The notes beneath the pieces are model-generated. The model saw nothing but the letters and a program-made list of their open reading frames with translations. It had not been told where the DNA came from and did not search any database. Shown here piece by piece: positions 34,755 through 45,179 of a stretch of 64,000 nt of DNA (position 1 is the first letter of the stretch; the number at the start of each line of letters is the position of its first letter). This stretch comes from Bimastos eiseni (lineage: Eukaryota; Annelida; Clitellata; Crassiclitellata; Lumbricidae): NCBI GenBank assembly GCA_959347315.1, contig OY365813.1, positions 14,568,970-14,632,969 of the forward strand. The letters are read 5' to 3'. Made by a program: the position numbers and the translations under genes.

Positions 34755-35135
34755 CTTTCTGCTATCAAAATAATAATAATAACAATAATAGCTAATATTA
34801 TTATTATAATATTATTATTATTATTTTTATTAAAATAATAATTATACTTAATCGAATCGGAAGAAACTCAACCGTTCATAAACACTCATTTACTCTGTCC
34901 CTGGATAATTTTTGTATCACCTGAGGGATCAGAACTGCATCGGATAAAGAAATTTTTACTATTATTATTATTTCATAAATGTTGTTATTAGTACTGTTGG
35001 AATTTATTTACTTGTATCGTTATTATTATTAATATTACTATTATTTTATTATTTTTTTTATTAATATTATTATAAATACTCCGCGATAGTATAAATGCTA
35101 TCACTATTATAATTTTTATTATTGTTAGTTAAGAC
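34755..35135. repeat. AT-rich region with AAT/ATT runs in both orientations
   Basis: AATAATAATAATAACAATAA is followed within 35 bases by ATTATTATTATTATTA, so the two can pair as an inverted repeat. Further ATT runs continue to 35135. Confidence 0.75.
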
Positions 35136-35439
35136 AGCTTACAGGTAGCACGGTTTTAATTAAGAATTGAAAGCAATGACAAGAAATGATGGCATCAGAC
35201 ATCGGTGCATGGAATTTCTTGTTGGATTTCTCGTGTGCACATCGATGCCTTTGAAGTCAACCTTAATGACATCGATAATAATCTCGGCTGTGAAGGTAGA
35301 ATTTCGCAGATTTCCTGTTAAAAAATGATGCATGATAGAAATGTTATCAGCGAAACGTAGGTCGTCGGGGAGGAGTAAGAGACAGAAGGAACGATTAACA
35401 GGAAGAAGACAAGTAGATGATTATATAACAGAGAGATAG
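35136..35439. other. non-coding stretch
   Basis: GATGGCATCAGACATCGGTG and CACATCGATGCCTTTGA are partly complementary. No gene recognised. Confidence 0.35.
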
Positions 35440-36185
35440 ATATTGGTTAGACAGACCAGACAGACAGAGATAGACCAAAAGACAGACCAACAGACAGACA
35501 GACAGGCAGACAGACAGACAGACAGGCAGACAGACAGGCAGACAGACAGACAAGCAGATAGACAGATAGATAGATAGATAGATAGATGGATGGATGGATG
35601 GATGGATGGATGGATGGATGGATGGATGGATGGATGGATGGATGGATGGATGGATGGATGGATGGATGGATGGATGGATGGATGGATGGATGGATGGATG
35701 GATGGATGGATGGATGGATGGATGGATGGATGGATGGATGGATGGATGGATGGATGGATGGATGGATGGATGGATGGATGGATGGATGGATGGATGGATG
35801 GATGGATGGATGGATGGATGGATGGATGGATGGATGGATGGATGGATGGATGGATGGATGGATGGATGGATGGATGGATGGATGGATGGATGGATGGATG
35901 GATGGATGGATGGATGGATGGATGGATGGATGGATGGATGGATGGATGGATGGATGGATGGATGGATGGATGGATGGATGGATGGATGGATGGATGGATG
36001 GATGGATGGATGGATGGATGGATGGATGGATGGATGGATGGATGGATGGATGGATGGATGGATGGATGGATGGATGGATGGAGGGATGGATGGATGGATG
36101 GATGGAGGGATGGATGGATGGATGGATAGATAGATAGATAGATAGTTAGATAGATAGATAGATAAATAGATAGACAGACAGACAA
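35440..36185. repeat. nested GACA-GATA-GATG-GATA-GACA array
   Basis: GACA/GGCA units (35455-35560) pass into GATA units (35561-35586), then a GATG array from 35585 to 36126. The first 495 bases of the GATG block are uninterrupted (about 124 units); two GAGG substitutions fall near its right end. GATA units (36125-36170) and GACA units close the array. The three 179-183-residue plus-strand frames and the 254-residue minus frame (HPSI repeats) have no stop only because the 12-base frame period contains none. Confidence 0.98.
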
Positions 36186-36417
36186 TCAGTCGTACAGACA
36201 GAAATAATTAGAGACAGAGTTAGATCAAAATCAAAGGATATATTAGGTACAGGCAAGCACCATTCACATTGACTGATCGACTGGCGGATTCTCTCATTCA
36301 CTCGCCCATTCTCGCATTTGCCCATTCACTGAATGGACAAATAACTGGTTTATTAAACCACACTGGCTTACTGACTCACCTATTGACTCACCTACTCACC
36401 TACTGACTGACCGGTGT
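36186..36417. other. non-coding spacer
   Basis: Degenerate CATTCACTGAATGG, TTACTGACTCACCTATTGAC units near 36365-36410. No gene. Confidence 0.45.
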
Positions 36418-38222
36418 GATCGTAATCGTAATCCCAAGCATTTGTACAGCGCCTACAAAAGCCGGTGGGTGGGAATCAGCTTATTCATAGGAGCTTAATT
36501 AAAACAGAATCGAGGGAGATTGTTCCAAAGAGTCGGAACAGCGGTAGATATGGAACGATTTGCAAATTTAAGTGATGATGTGACGGAAGGGCGAAGCAGT
36601 GTTAGGGTGGAAGATGAACGAGTCGAGCGATGTAATTGAATCGTGAACGGTTGAGGCTGTGAAAATTGGAGTGTGAAATGACCTTGTATTCAATCCGTGC
36701 AGGTATTCTGAGCAAGGGAAGTGACTCGAGAACATGAGGGATATGGTGGTGCTTTGGGGTTTTGGTGACAGCACGGGCGAGAGCATTCTGAATGGCTTGA
36801 ACACGGTTTATTTGGGTGCTATCTATATTGAGGAAACAGGAGTTGCAGTAATCTAATTTTGCATGAACTATTGAAGTGGCGATTGTGGATGCTGTTTTGA
36901 AGTCAAGCATGGGGCGGATTCTACGAATATCATCGATGTGCATGAAGCAAGAGCGAGAAAGATGGATAATGTGATCAGCAAAGCTGAGGTTTTGGTCAAA
37001 GATTATGTCTAAGTTGCGTACCGGAAAATTTGCAGTGAATGGGTGGGTGTATGCAGAATCAATCAAGGTTGAAGAAAATCGAGGGATCTGGAATTTTCTT
37101 CACTTGTTCACGAAGGCCAATCAGAATGAATTCGGTTTTGCAGGGGTTCAGGCATAAGAGATTTGAGGTCATCCAGTATGAGATTTGGGTGACCACATGG
37201 AGAAGATGATCAATGAAGTTGGAGAAGCTGGTTGGAGAGCAAGAAATGAATAACTGGGTGTCGTCGGCGTATAGGTGATGGTCAACCGATGATGATTTGA
37301 TGGTCGAACTGTGGGGTTGCATTGTAGAGCATGAACAAGAGGGGTCCCTGAACAGAACCTTGCGGAACATCACAGGTGAGAGGTTATGATTGGGATAAAG
37401 TGTCCGAAGTCTTAACTGAGAAAGAGCGGGAAGAGATATAGGACTGATCCAGAGAAGAGCAATGTCAATGAAGCCGAACCAGGTAGCCAGTTTCTGGAGC
37501 AATATATTTGTGATCAATGGTGTCAAAGGCTGCGGAGATATCAGGGAGGCAGAGATATTTGTGAGATATTGCACAAATAAATTTATTATAGAGGGAAGTA
37601 AGCAGGGTTTCAGTTGAGTGCCGCTTGGTAAAAACAGATTGGTGTGGATTTAGGAGAGAGTTGGAAGACAGATAGTAATTGATCCGAAACAGGACTATTC
37701 ATTCTGTTAGCTTAGAAATGAATGACAGGTTGAAGACAGGTCGATAGTTCGAGAGGATTTCTTTACCAGGCGATGGTTTCTTAAGGAGTGGAGTGACAGA
37801 GGAATGCTATAAGAGTAGGGGAAAGTTGCCAGTAGATAAAGAGAGGTTTATTATTTTGATAATGACAGGAACAATAATAGATGCTCAGTCTTTCAGTAAA
37901 GAGGTGAATATAGGGTCAACTTCGCACTGCTTGCTAGAAAGAGATTGTAGCATATTGAATATTTCTCTGTCAGATGTTGGTTGAAAGACGGATAATGAAT
38001 GATAATAAAGGTGAGGAAGGAGGAGAGTCATGAGAAGAGGATGGTGTGTCTGGAGGTGAGTCGATTGTGGTTTTGGTCATAAGTGATTGAAGGGAGAGAC
38101 GGAGTGTAGTAATTTTTCCTGAGAAGAAAGAACAGAACGATTCAGCTATTGAAGAAGATGGATGGGAGTTTGGAAGGGGACTTGAGGAGGAGTTTAAATG
38201 AAGGAGTTGGTAAATAGTTTTT
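36418..38222 (-). pseudogene. L2/CR1-like LINE, 5'-truncated, reverse-transcriptase region with frameshifts
   Basis: Minus-strand reading, from high to low coordinates across several frames, gives the ordered landmarks of an L2/CR1-type ORF2 reverse transcriptase: SSEVDPIFTSLLK (about 37930), STGNFPLL..SSVTPLLKKP (about 37800), NYRPVFNLSFISK (about 37750), LLNPHQSVFTKRHSTETLL (about 37640), SAAFDTIDH (about 37520), DVPQGSVQGPLLF (about 37370), HHLYADDTQLFIS with the catalytic YADD (37260-37271), WMTSNLLCLNPCKTEFILIG, LDIIFDQNLSFADHI, SKLDYCNS-equivalent HAKLDYCNSCFLNIDS, and finally LRPSVTSSLKFANRSIS with AVPTLWNNLP near 36520. At least four frameshifts and an in-frame stop break it. No endonuclease domain is visible past 38222. 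The element ends at 36418 in a TGAATAAGCTG tail with GATTACGATTACGAT. RT would copy the LINE RNA at the target site in an intact relative; this copy is dead. Confidence 0.9.
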
Positions 38223-38470
38223 TTAGTCAGACTGATAAAGCAGTCGGAGACACTCTGGCTGGCTGAATAATAGACAAAGACAGAGAACGAGGTATTGCCA
38301 GGCTAACAGTGGGAACTGCATTGCCATAGAATGGTAGTAGTAAAAGCCATTATCAATCTGAGGCACATTGATGCTCACAAACCCATTGCACGGCTCATTT
38401 CCCCTGAAACAAGTCACGAATGTTACGCAATGGTCCCATGGATATCGACCCATACCGGCCTTACAAAGGA
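38223..38470. other. non-coding between two LINE pieces
   Basis: A 74-codon frame (38331-38555) extends into the tail fragment below and has no known motif. Confidence 0.35.
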
Positions 38471-38600
38471 GTCCTTTGACGCTTTAAGCGACAACCCCTC
38501 CGATTTGATAAGCGCTCGTAAATACGCTGGTTCCCTGCGCTTGGCTTTCAAGTGACGTTTTAGAAGTTTGGAGATTACGATTACGATTCCTACTATAACA
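38471..38600 (+). mobile_element. LINE 3'-tail fragment, family A
   Basis: TTTGACGCTTTAAGCGACAA then CTCCGATTTGATAAGCGCTC, GTAAATACGCTGGTTCCCTG, CTTGGCTTTCAAGTGACG, AGTTTGGAGATTACGATTAC. It is the fullest isolated copy and lies head-on to the parent-type LINE immediately left. Confidence 0.8.
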
Positions 38601-39360
38601 GCTGCTAAAATGCGTGGACTTCAATAATATGCAATTTCAATTTTGGGAGGAACGGCATATAAATTGTGGCCTAAGGGCTACAAATTGTTAAATCAGCCCC
38701 TAGATGGTACTGCTCGGTGTTCCCCGTCATAGGTTTTAAGAGCCAGTTAGTTAGTAGGATGGGCTTTGAATCGTCCCAGGTTAAATTGCAGTTTTTATAA
38801 CGCAGGTAACACATCTTCTGAACCACTTACATGTAATCACTTGTTATGTTATGCGATCCATATAACATCATATCGCGTCCTATCACATCTCATATTTATG
38901 ATACCATTATAAAAATAGACTCACCATAAATCATGCGTTACTCCATTGTACGCCAACATTGTGGTGTGTACGCCATCCCTCGAATTTTCCAAACATCCTT
39001 CAATCCGTCATCTGGGATCGGGTCCTATCGGCGAGGGGCATCTTAATTTCCTCGACGTCATTGCTCTTTTGCCAAAATCAGATAAATGGGGGGCAGAAGA
39101 GGAGGGCATTTACCAGGGTAGTGCACCCGTTTCGAAGGATACCTACCGGGTAATTCAACGACCCATTCACCCGTCGTCCATCCGTTCTACGTCGCTTCCA
39201 TTGACCCTTCTTCCATCCGTTCTTATATCCTTCCTTTGTTCACATTCTGCCCTCTGCTCACATTGTTCCCAAGGACATCAATCTCGTCTTTCTTCGCTCG
39301 ACCATTCGCTCTTCCGACCAAAGCTCATGTTCTCTTTTACTCCGTCCGTTCGTCCCTCTC
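38601..39360. other. non-coding stretch
   Basis: Frames at 38946-39428 are mixed then Ser-rich, running into the TCTC array. No gene recognised. Confidence 0.4.
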
Positions 39361-39543
39361 CGTCGTTCTCTCTGACTGTCTCCAGTTTGAATCTCCTCTC
39401 TTTCCCCTATATCACTTTCTCACTGTAGATCTCTCTTTCCCTGTCTCTCTCTCGCCGTATCTGTGTCTCTGTCTCTCTGTCTCTCTCTCTGCTAATATAT
39501 TTATTTATTTCCCTCTCTCCCTCTCTCTCCCACCCACTCATCA

Positions 39544-39578
<35 letters not shown>

Positions 39579-39665
39579 CTCTCTCTCTCTCAGTATAAAT
39601 CTTTCTCTCTCGTTCTCTCTCATCATTTAGCACTGTCTCTAGTTTTATTATTTATTTATTTATTA
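39361..39665. repeat. TCTC/TCTG pyrimidine array
   Basis: CTCTCTCTG, TGTCTGTCTGTCTGTTTG and TTATTTATTTATT units. Confidence 0.9.
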
Positions 39666-39724
39666 CCGAAATTTGAAACCACCCTTCTTCCAACAGCTTT
39701 TGCTCATAAGTGCATACACATGCT

Positions 39725-39875
39725 TCGCAATTGAAGTTGTACTGCAGGGCAATTGTGCGCAAAGGACTTGCTCAAGGTCCCTACACAGTGACTTCACGGA
39801 CGAGGGTCGAACAGGCTCACTCAGCGCACACTGAGTGTTACTGGCTGACCGCTCTAACCGATCGGCCACTGTGCC
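39725..39875 (-). mobile_element. tRNA-derived SINE, 3'-truncated
   Basis: Minus strand starts at 39875 with GGCACAGTGGCCGATCGGTT and AGAGCGGTCAGCCAGTAACA (A-box region), then GTTCGACCCTC (B-box), then GGGACCTTGAGCAAGTCCTT, AATTGCCCTGCAGTACAACT. It lacks the ATTGTAAGAAGGGCAATAT end present in the other two copies. Confidence 0.85.
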
Positions 39876-39884
39876 GTTATATAG

Positions 39885-40185
39885 GTGTTGTGTGTGTATG
39901 TGTGTCTGTAAGTATCTGTGTGTGTGCGTTTGCACACGTGTGTGTATCGCTTTCAACGTGCGTGTTATAACCGTGTATGTTTTATCAGGATATCTCTCCC
40001 AAAATTTCCACGAAGCCTACGCGTTCGACGTGACCATGTCTCTCCCATTCAGCACGGATGCGTGCATATGTCTATGTGGTAGATTATATCTGTCTGAACA
40101 ATCCGTCTATAGTCTGTCTGGGTGTATGTATCTCCATCTGTCTGTGTCTTTGTATGTGTCTCTGTTGCTGTCTACCACTGTTCGT
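39885..40185. repeat. TG-rich, imperfect
   Basis: GTGTGTGTATGTGTGTCTG at the left end and CTGTCTGGGTGTATG-like units near 40110-40180, separated by about 100 bases of ordinary sequence. Confidence 0.6.
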
Positions 40186-40289
40186 TCTCCGTTCTAAGCC
40201 CGTGTGATCAATCGACGCTATCCGATTTTCCAAGTCCGCCTGACAACAGCACGCATCCAACAAATCCATAGCAGAGGGAATCCATTCCA

Positions 40290-40400
40290 AGGCAGGCAGA
40301 CAGACAGACAGACAGACAAACAAACAAACAGACAGACAGACAGATAAACAGACAGACAGATAGACGCTGACGACAAGCAGAACATACAGACACACAGATA
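40290..40400. repeat. GACA microsatellite
   Basis: CAGACAGACAGACAGACA with AAACAAACAAAC in the middle. Confidence 0.95.
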
Positions 40401-40489
40401 CGCATGCTGAAATAGGTATAACAGAGTATAATATTATATGCATGTGATTGAGTTCTTCATACAGACTGTTTTCTGTTTTCATTCTGTCG

Positions 40490-40665
40490 GTTTGTAAGTT
40501 AGTTAGTCTGTCGTTCAGATATTTCGCGTTTTCAAGTCAGTCAGATAGTCGATCGATCGGTCAGTCGGTCAGTAAATCAGTCAGTCGGTCGGTCGGTCGG
40601 TCGACCGATCAGAGTTGGTTTTCAATCAGTCGATGAGTAAGTTAGTCAGTCAGTCAATCAACCGT
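40490..40665. repeat. GTCAGTCGGTCG degenerate array
   Basis: CAGTCAGTCGGTCGGTCGGT with diverged GTTAGTTAGTC and CAGTCAGTCAATC flanks. Confidence 0.85.
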
Positions 40666-41060
40666 ACTTCTTCATTCTGTCAATCGGTTTTTCGGAAAAA
40701 AGTCTGGAAATTTGGTGGGCCATTCAGTCGATGAGTAAGTGGGTATTCGGACGGTATACTGATCAGCTTCGTGTTTGCCAAGAGAATCGACAGAAAAACA
40801 GACAGACGTGCGAACAGACGAACGAAGAAAGATACAGGGAACCAGCTAATTCAGCAAATCTTCTAGCGCTACACTCTGTTTTCCACTGCGGAGACAAATT
40901 ACATGTGAGATGCGTTTTTCTTAAAAGCCGTCCGCACTTACTGCATCGGAGATAAGTGAATATCTGCCACTTATTGCTGTGCCAGTGTATGTGTGCATTT
41001 GCCCGCGTGTGTCGGCGCTTGTTTGTGTCTGTGGTCGTCAGTGCTGGAGTTCGCGCATGC
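40666..41060. other. non-coding stretch
   Basis: GATGAGTAAGTKRGT occurs at 40632 and 40730. No gene recognised. Confidence 0.4.
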
Positions 41061-41080
41061 TTGATATATATATATATATT

Positions 41081-41119
<39 letters not shown>

Positions 41120-41145
41120 GGATAGAGAAAGAGAGAGAGAGAGAG

Positions 41146-41205
<60 letters not shown>

Positions 41206-41330
41206 CGAGAAAGAGACACACACATACACACAAAGAGAGACAGACAGACAGAGACATACAGACAGAGACATACAGACAGACAGACAGACAGAGACAGAAA
41301 CAGTTACAGAGACACACAGATACAGAAAGG
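41061..41330. repeat. compound TA-GA-GT-GACA microsatellite
   Basis: TA run (41065-41100), GAGA run (41101-41148), about 26 uninterrupted GT units (41149-41200), then ACACACATACACACA, GACAGACAGACAGACA. Confidence 0.98.
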
Positions 41331-42230
41331 TTTTCCGCATTTGGTGATACACTCATTATTGTAATCCCGTCTCATCAATTTGCTTCGATAAAAATAATAA
41401 TTAACCAACTGCAGAGAGGTATAGAGAGACAGGAAGTCTGTGTGAGAGATAGATGGAAAGTAGGATGGGGTGGCAGAAAGAAAGAAAAAGGCATATTACA
41501 TATATTATCATATATATATTTATATATAAAATAAATGTATTCTAGAAGGACAGTGCATAATAAAAATCAGACAAAAACGTACAGGCACTGACAATTATGA
41601 CAGCGTAACAACCAAATCATCTACATTTGAATGGAATTTTGTGTTCTACTCTATTCAACGCAATGAAAAAGTGGACTAGAGAGTACTCCACAATGGAAAA
41701 GAATTTCGTTGCGTTGAATGGACTAGAACACAGCACACGAAAATACAATAGAAACGCAAGACAATGCCAAGCATTACAAAGCACTTCAACTGAATAAATA
41801 TTATTAATTCAATAAATAGAATAAATTGCATCGGTTCGGGTGTTTTTGATGCTACGAAGGAAAACCAGAATTGACAGGACGAAAGTGAATTACAGGAATG
41901 CATGCTTCAAAGAATCCAAGCAATGTGAATTACCAAACATTTGCGGAAATATAATTATTACTTTGTACATGGATTTGGTCTGATGATATGCGCTGTTGTT
42001 GTTGATATATTACTTTGTGAATTGATTTCGTCTGCATTGTGCTAGGCGCACTGTTGCTGTGACTTTTTGGTTAGTTGTTATTACTGTAATTGCGAGAGGA
42101 TCTTCTGTGACTGTGAATTGCTTCAATGGTTGTATAATTATTGAATGAAATTGGTCGACCTCTGTTAGCGGAACTGTTCGTTCCTTTGGGTTTCCCATTG
42201 TCCACTCTATACTTACTCTTTTGTTCACGC
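41331..42230. other. about 900 bp without a supported gene
   Basis: AT-rich. The segment GAATGGA..TTCTACTCTATTCAACGCAA near 41630-41662 is complementary to GCGTTGAATGGACTAGAACA near 41712, an imperfect inverted repeat of about 30 bases. Confidence 0.4.
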
Positions 42231-42290
42231 GATTGTATTGTGAACTATGTTTATTGGTGAACAATAAAGCATTTGATTGATTGATTGAAA
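42231..42290 (+). mobile_element. LINE-type 3' end with TTGA tail
   Basis: GTTTATTGGTGAACAATAAA then GCATTTGATTGATTGATTG. AATAAA followed by a short tandem TTGA tail is the usual form of a CR1/L2-type terminus. The upstream 200 bases may be its untranslated region. Confidence 0.6.
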
Positions 42291-42476
42291 TCGTTTTGCC
42301 TCCGCTGACCTTCTGGAAACCGGACTCACATGACCTCCCACTGACTATCTCTCTTACCTCTGTCGCCAGTCGCAAGCGCCTTAAGACTTTCCTGTTCTCC
42401 GCCTAGCTTTGTGCTGAGTCGTGAGCGCTTATGACTACGAGTGGCGCTATATAAGTCTCTAATTACAATTACAATT
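42291..42476 (+). pseudogene. L2-like LINE ORF2 last residues plus 3' tail
   Basis: A plus-strand frame reads LTISLTSVASRKRLKTFLFS and stops, the expected last residues of an L2/CR1 ORF2 ('FKRxLKTxLFS'). The tail that follows has GTCGTGAGCGCTTATGACTA, CGAGTGGCGCTATATAAG and ends in ATTACAATTACAATTA units, a tandem ATTACA terminus. No RT catalytic region is present. This copy ties the GGCGCTATATAA tail motif to L2-like LINEs, which helps interpret the shorter family B fragments. Confidence 0.75.
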
Positions 42477-42499
42477 ATCCTCTGGACAGCCCCTCTACT

Positions 42500-42595
42500 T
42501 TGATGGAGCGCTCGTGAATAAGCTGCTGCCCTGGTATTGGCTTTCAAGTAGCTCTTCAGAAGTTTGGAGATTACGATTACAATCGTTATTCTGCT
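42500..42595 (+). mobile_element. LINE 3'-tail fragment, family A
   Basis: GAGCGCTCGTGAATAAGCTG, TTGGCTTTCAAGTAGCTC, AGAAGTTTGGAGATTACGAT, TACAATCG. It begins about 24 bases after the end of the preceding LINE tail. Confidence 0.8.
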
Positions 42596-42824
42596 CGGAT
42601 TACTGCACCTGGTGCCATCGGATCCTCTGTGGAATTTGAGTCAGTCGGAACAACGCCAATCCCTTCTTCGTTGCGCTCAATTGCGTCAATCTCGTTGCTG
42701 ATGACCAGAATAATAAGTTCGAATCTGAAGCGGGAACGTAACGAACCAAATGATGACAAATGTTGAAACGAACACTTGGGATGACGTGTAAATAGGTGTG
42801 TGCGTGTAGATATGTGTGTGTGTT

Positions 42825-42935
42825 AACTCCTCCACTGCTTGCACTCTGATAGTGCCAGTCCCAAGCTTGGATAAGGGAGAAGGGCGACGCTAATGATCTT
42901 TGTTAGCACACAGTGTCGTTAAACTGAAACTACCG
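42825..42935 (+). mobile_element. dispersed repeat family C, near full length
   Basis: AACTCCTCCACTGCTTGCAC, TCTGATAGTGCCAGTCCCAA, GCTTGGATAAGGGAGAAGGG, CGACGCTAATGATCTTTGTT, GCACACAGTGTCGTTAAACT, GAAACTA. This copy is used with 51030 as the reference for the family. Confidence 0.8.
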
Positions 42936-43180
42936 GGTGTGTGTCGGTTTGTATGGTTGGGGCTGCCTTGATGTGTGCTTCTGTGTTGGTGTGCGTCTAT
43001 GTGTGTGTGTCGGTAAGTGTATAAACGGCTGTCTGTATTTGTGTGTATGTGTGTAGGTGCGTGTAGGGGTGTGGGTGGTTGTGTGTAGCTGGGTATTCAA
43101 GGGTATGTGCCCATGTGTCGGTGTGCGTCTGTATGTGTCTGTATTTGTGTACGGTTGTATGTTTTTAAGTTTGTGCGATA
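42936..43180. repeat. GTGTGYGTCGGTGTGCGT-rich sequence
   Basis: TG-rich with GTGTGTGTCGGT and GGGTGTGGGTGGTTGTG units. Confidence 0.75.
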
Positions 43181-44117
43181 AAAGTGCTGACTCCATTAGC
43201 TGAAATTACGTTCGTACAAGAAGATCCACCACCGGTGGGCAACCGCAGACCTGCAAAGCCCGACCAACTGACTCCCGATCAAATTCGAGAATCGACAGAA
43301 TTGACAGTTATTATCTGCCAGTCAGCGTAGGATACATTATGTAAATGACTATCGATTATCACATGCACTGTAGATGGGGAGCTACATAAATATAGAAAGT
43401 CAATGAAAATGAAGAAACGCACACATATACTCCTGCATGATTGACAGAGGCAAAGTAAGATTTGATTGAGGAGTCAACTTCATAGCAGCGAAGTTAAGGA
43501 AGGAATACACACGAGCCCACATCTGTGACCAGATATATAGAAGCCTTAAGGACCATGCAGCGAGTGCAGTGTTCTTGACGCTATATGGACCATTTCTTCA
43601 TCGTCGGGATATTAATAGCGTTCCGGGCGATGCTGCTTCTAGTCCGGACGGGGATGGACGAAAAGGGCTAAAATTAGCCCCTTCACTGTTCGCTGACGGC
43701 GTTGCGCAAAAGGCGGTCACTCAGCGAGCCCCACCTAACGGGCGGTCGTCGCCAGAAAAAGTCGATAAGATTCAGTGGCGGGCGTCATTGGGAAGGAGCT
43801 GTGAGAAGTAGATCATCCCTTCCTCACTGGGAAGTGGCATCGAGTTGGGTAAGAGCCAGCTACGTTTTATTCGTAATCGTCGTGTTTGTAAAATCCAAAG
43901 TTATTATCCAAATTTATCATGCGCTATTGTGAGGTCAAGCGCAGAGCACCAGATTATTTACGGCCACTGCGCTCCCCTTTCACGTCCATAGATGTGAAAA
44001 ATCTCTAAATCCTGAGTTCATGGAGACATGAGAGGCGAAAGAGTTGCTATGAAGCAGGATTCGCTTAATACAAAACTAGGATGTTGAATGGAAGAGGGTA
44101 GAACTTCATGAAGTGTG
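43181..44117. other. about 900 bp without a supported gene
   Basis: An 80-codon frame at 43569-43811 has mixed composition; no family recognised. Confidence 0.4.
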
Positions 44118-45003
44118 GAAAATATGCGCTCCAGACATCTCCCCTGGAATTTTCTCCCGGAAATCCCCCCGACCTCTCCCTCAGGTTATTTCTCCCCGTA
44201 AGACAATTTTCTCCCGGAATTTTCTCCTGTGACCCAGCGTAACTATTTAAATAGTTGTATTAAATTTAGGCAGCAAAACACATGAACATTTATTTTAAAA
44301 GCATCAATTGGCTAAAGATCTTAGTAGTCGTTTTATTAGACTAATAAAAACATAACTATCGATGACAATCATATAATACGAATTCTCTTTCAAGTAAACT
44401 TATACACAGATGTTTAGCAAAAAGCATCCTATAAAAAATTAGTATACTTTTTAAAAATTGTCGTAAGCTTATTGTTCACATTGAAAGTTTTCCACTTTGT
44501 CTTCGCCTCACGGAGCCCTAGCTTCGGTTTATGACCAATACTGTGTTTACAGACTAATGTTAGGTGCAATCGTTCTCAACTTAGTCTCAAGTACTCTTTG
44601 ATGTCACGGTTTTCGAAATTGGCAACGATAATTGCTCCTGGCAGAGCAATCTTTATAATTCTTCCTGGGCTGTCGTGGAATATATCCACCGAAGAGCCGA
44701 TCCAAGATGACGCTATTCAGACTGCTCATGCTAGAGGATCCGAAAGAATCGCCAGATGTTAGTTACGGTTCTAATCAAACGATCGCTAAAATCTTGAACC
44801 AATAAATGCGTTTAAAAAATTAAAATAAATGTTGATTCGTTTTGCTGTCTAAATTTAATCTAACTATTTAAATGGCTACGCTGGGTCACAAGGATAAAAT
44901 TCCGGGGTGGAGTGTCCTACGGAGGAAAATATTCTGGGGGAGATGTCGAGAGAGATGTCCTGGGGGAAATGTCAGAGGGAAATGCTATCGACCCGAAAAT
45001 ATG
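44118..45003. mobile_element. long inverted-repeat (foldback/MITE-like) DNA element with 9-bp flanking repeat
   Basis: Left arm (44127-44300) and right arm (44810-44994, inverted) align over about 170 bases. Strongest match: GTGACCCAGCGTARCYATTT, AAATAGTT, ATTAAATTTARRCAGCAAAA, CATTTATTTTAA. The outer 100 bases of each arm are built of diverged TTTCTCCCGGAATTTTCTCC-like units. GAAAATATG flanks both sides (44118-44126 and 44995-45003), a candidate 9-bp target-site duplication. Between the arms are about 500 bases with no transposase frame, so the element is non-autonomous. Long arms plus 9-bp duplication would suit a Mutator-like element, but the outermost 10 bases of the two arms do not match well. 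Confidence 0.75.
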
Positions 45004-45179
45004 GTGTGAATAATTAAACTGATCATTGCTCAGTTTGTAACAGTTCGAACAGATATTGAACGAAGCGCTTTTAACCACTTAACATCAAAGTGTTACGCCA
45101 GGTTTCTACTTCTTATTTTTATATTAATATTATGTCAACGAGAGTCCCTTCGATGTATGAAGTCTTAATTTGCATTCGC
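45004..45179. other. non-coding spacer
   Basis: AT-rich, nothing recognised. Confidence 0.4.

Noticed and set aside
35586..36137. Three overlapping open frames of 179-183 codons (MDGW repeats) and a 254-codon minus frame (HPSI repeats)
   Set aside because: They arise because the GATG repeat reads without stops in every frame; frame, strand and length are all set by the microsatellite.
40763..41534. Frames of 190-197 codons on both strands (Thr-His, Val-Cys and Arg-Glu repeats)
   Set aside because: Shadows of the GT, GA and GACA compound microsatellite.
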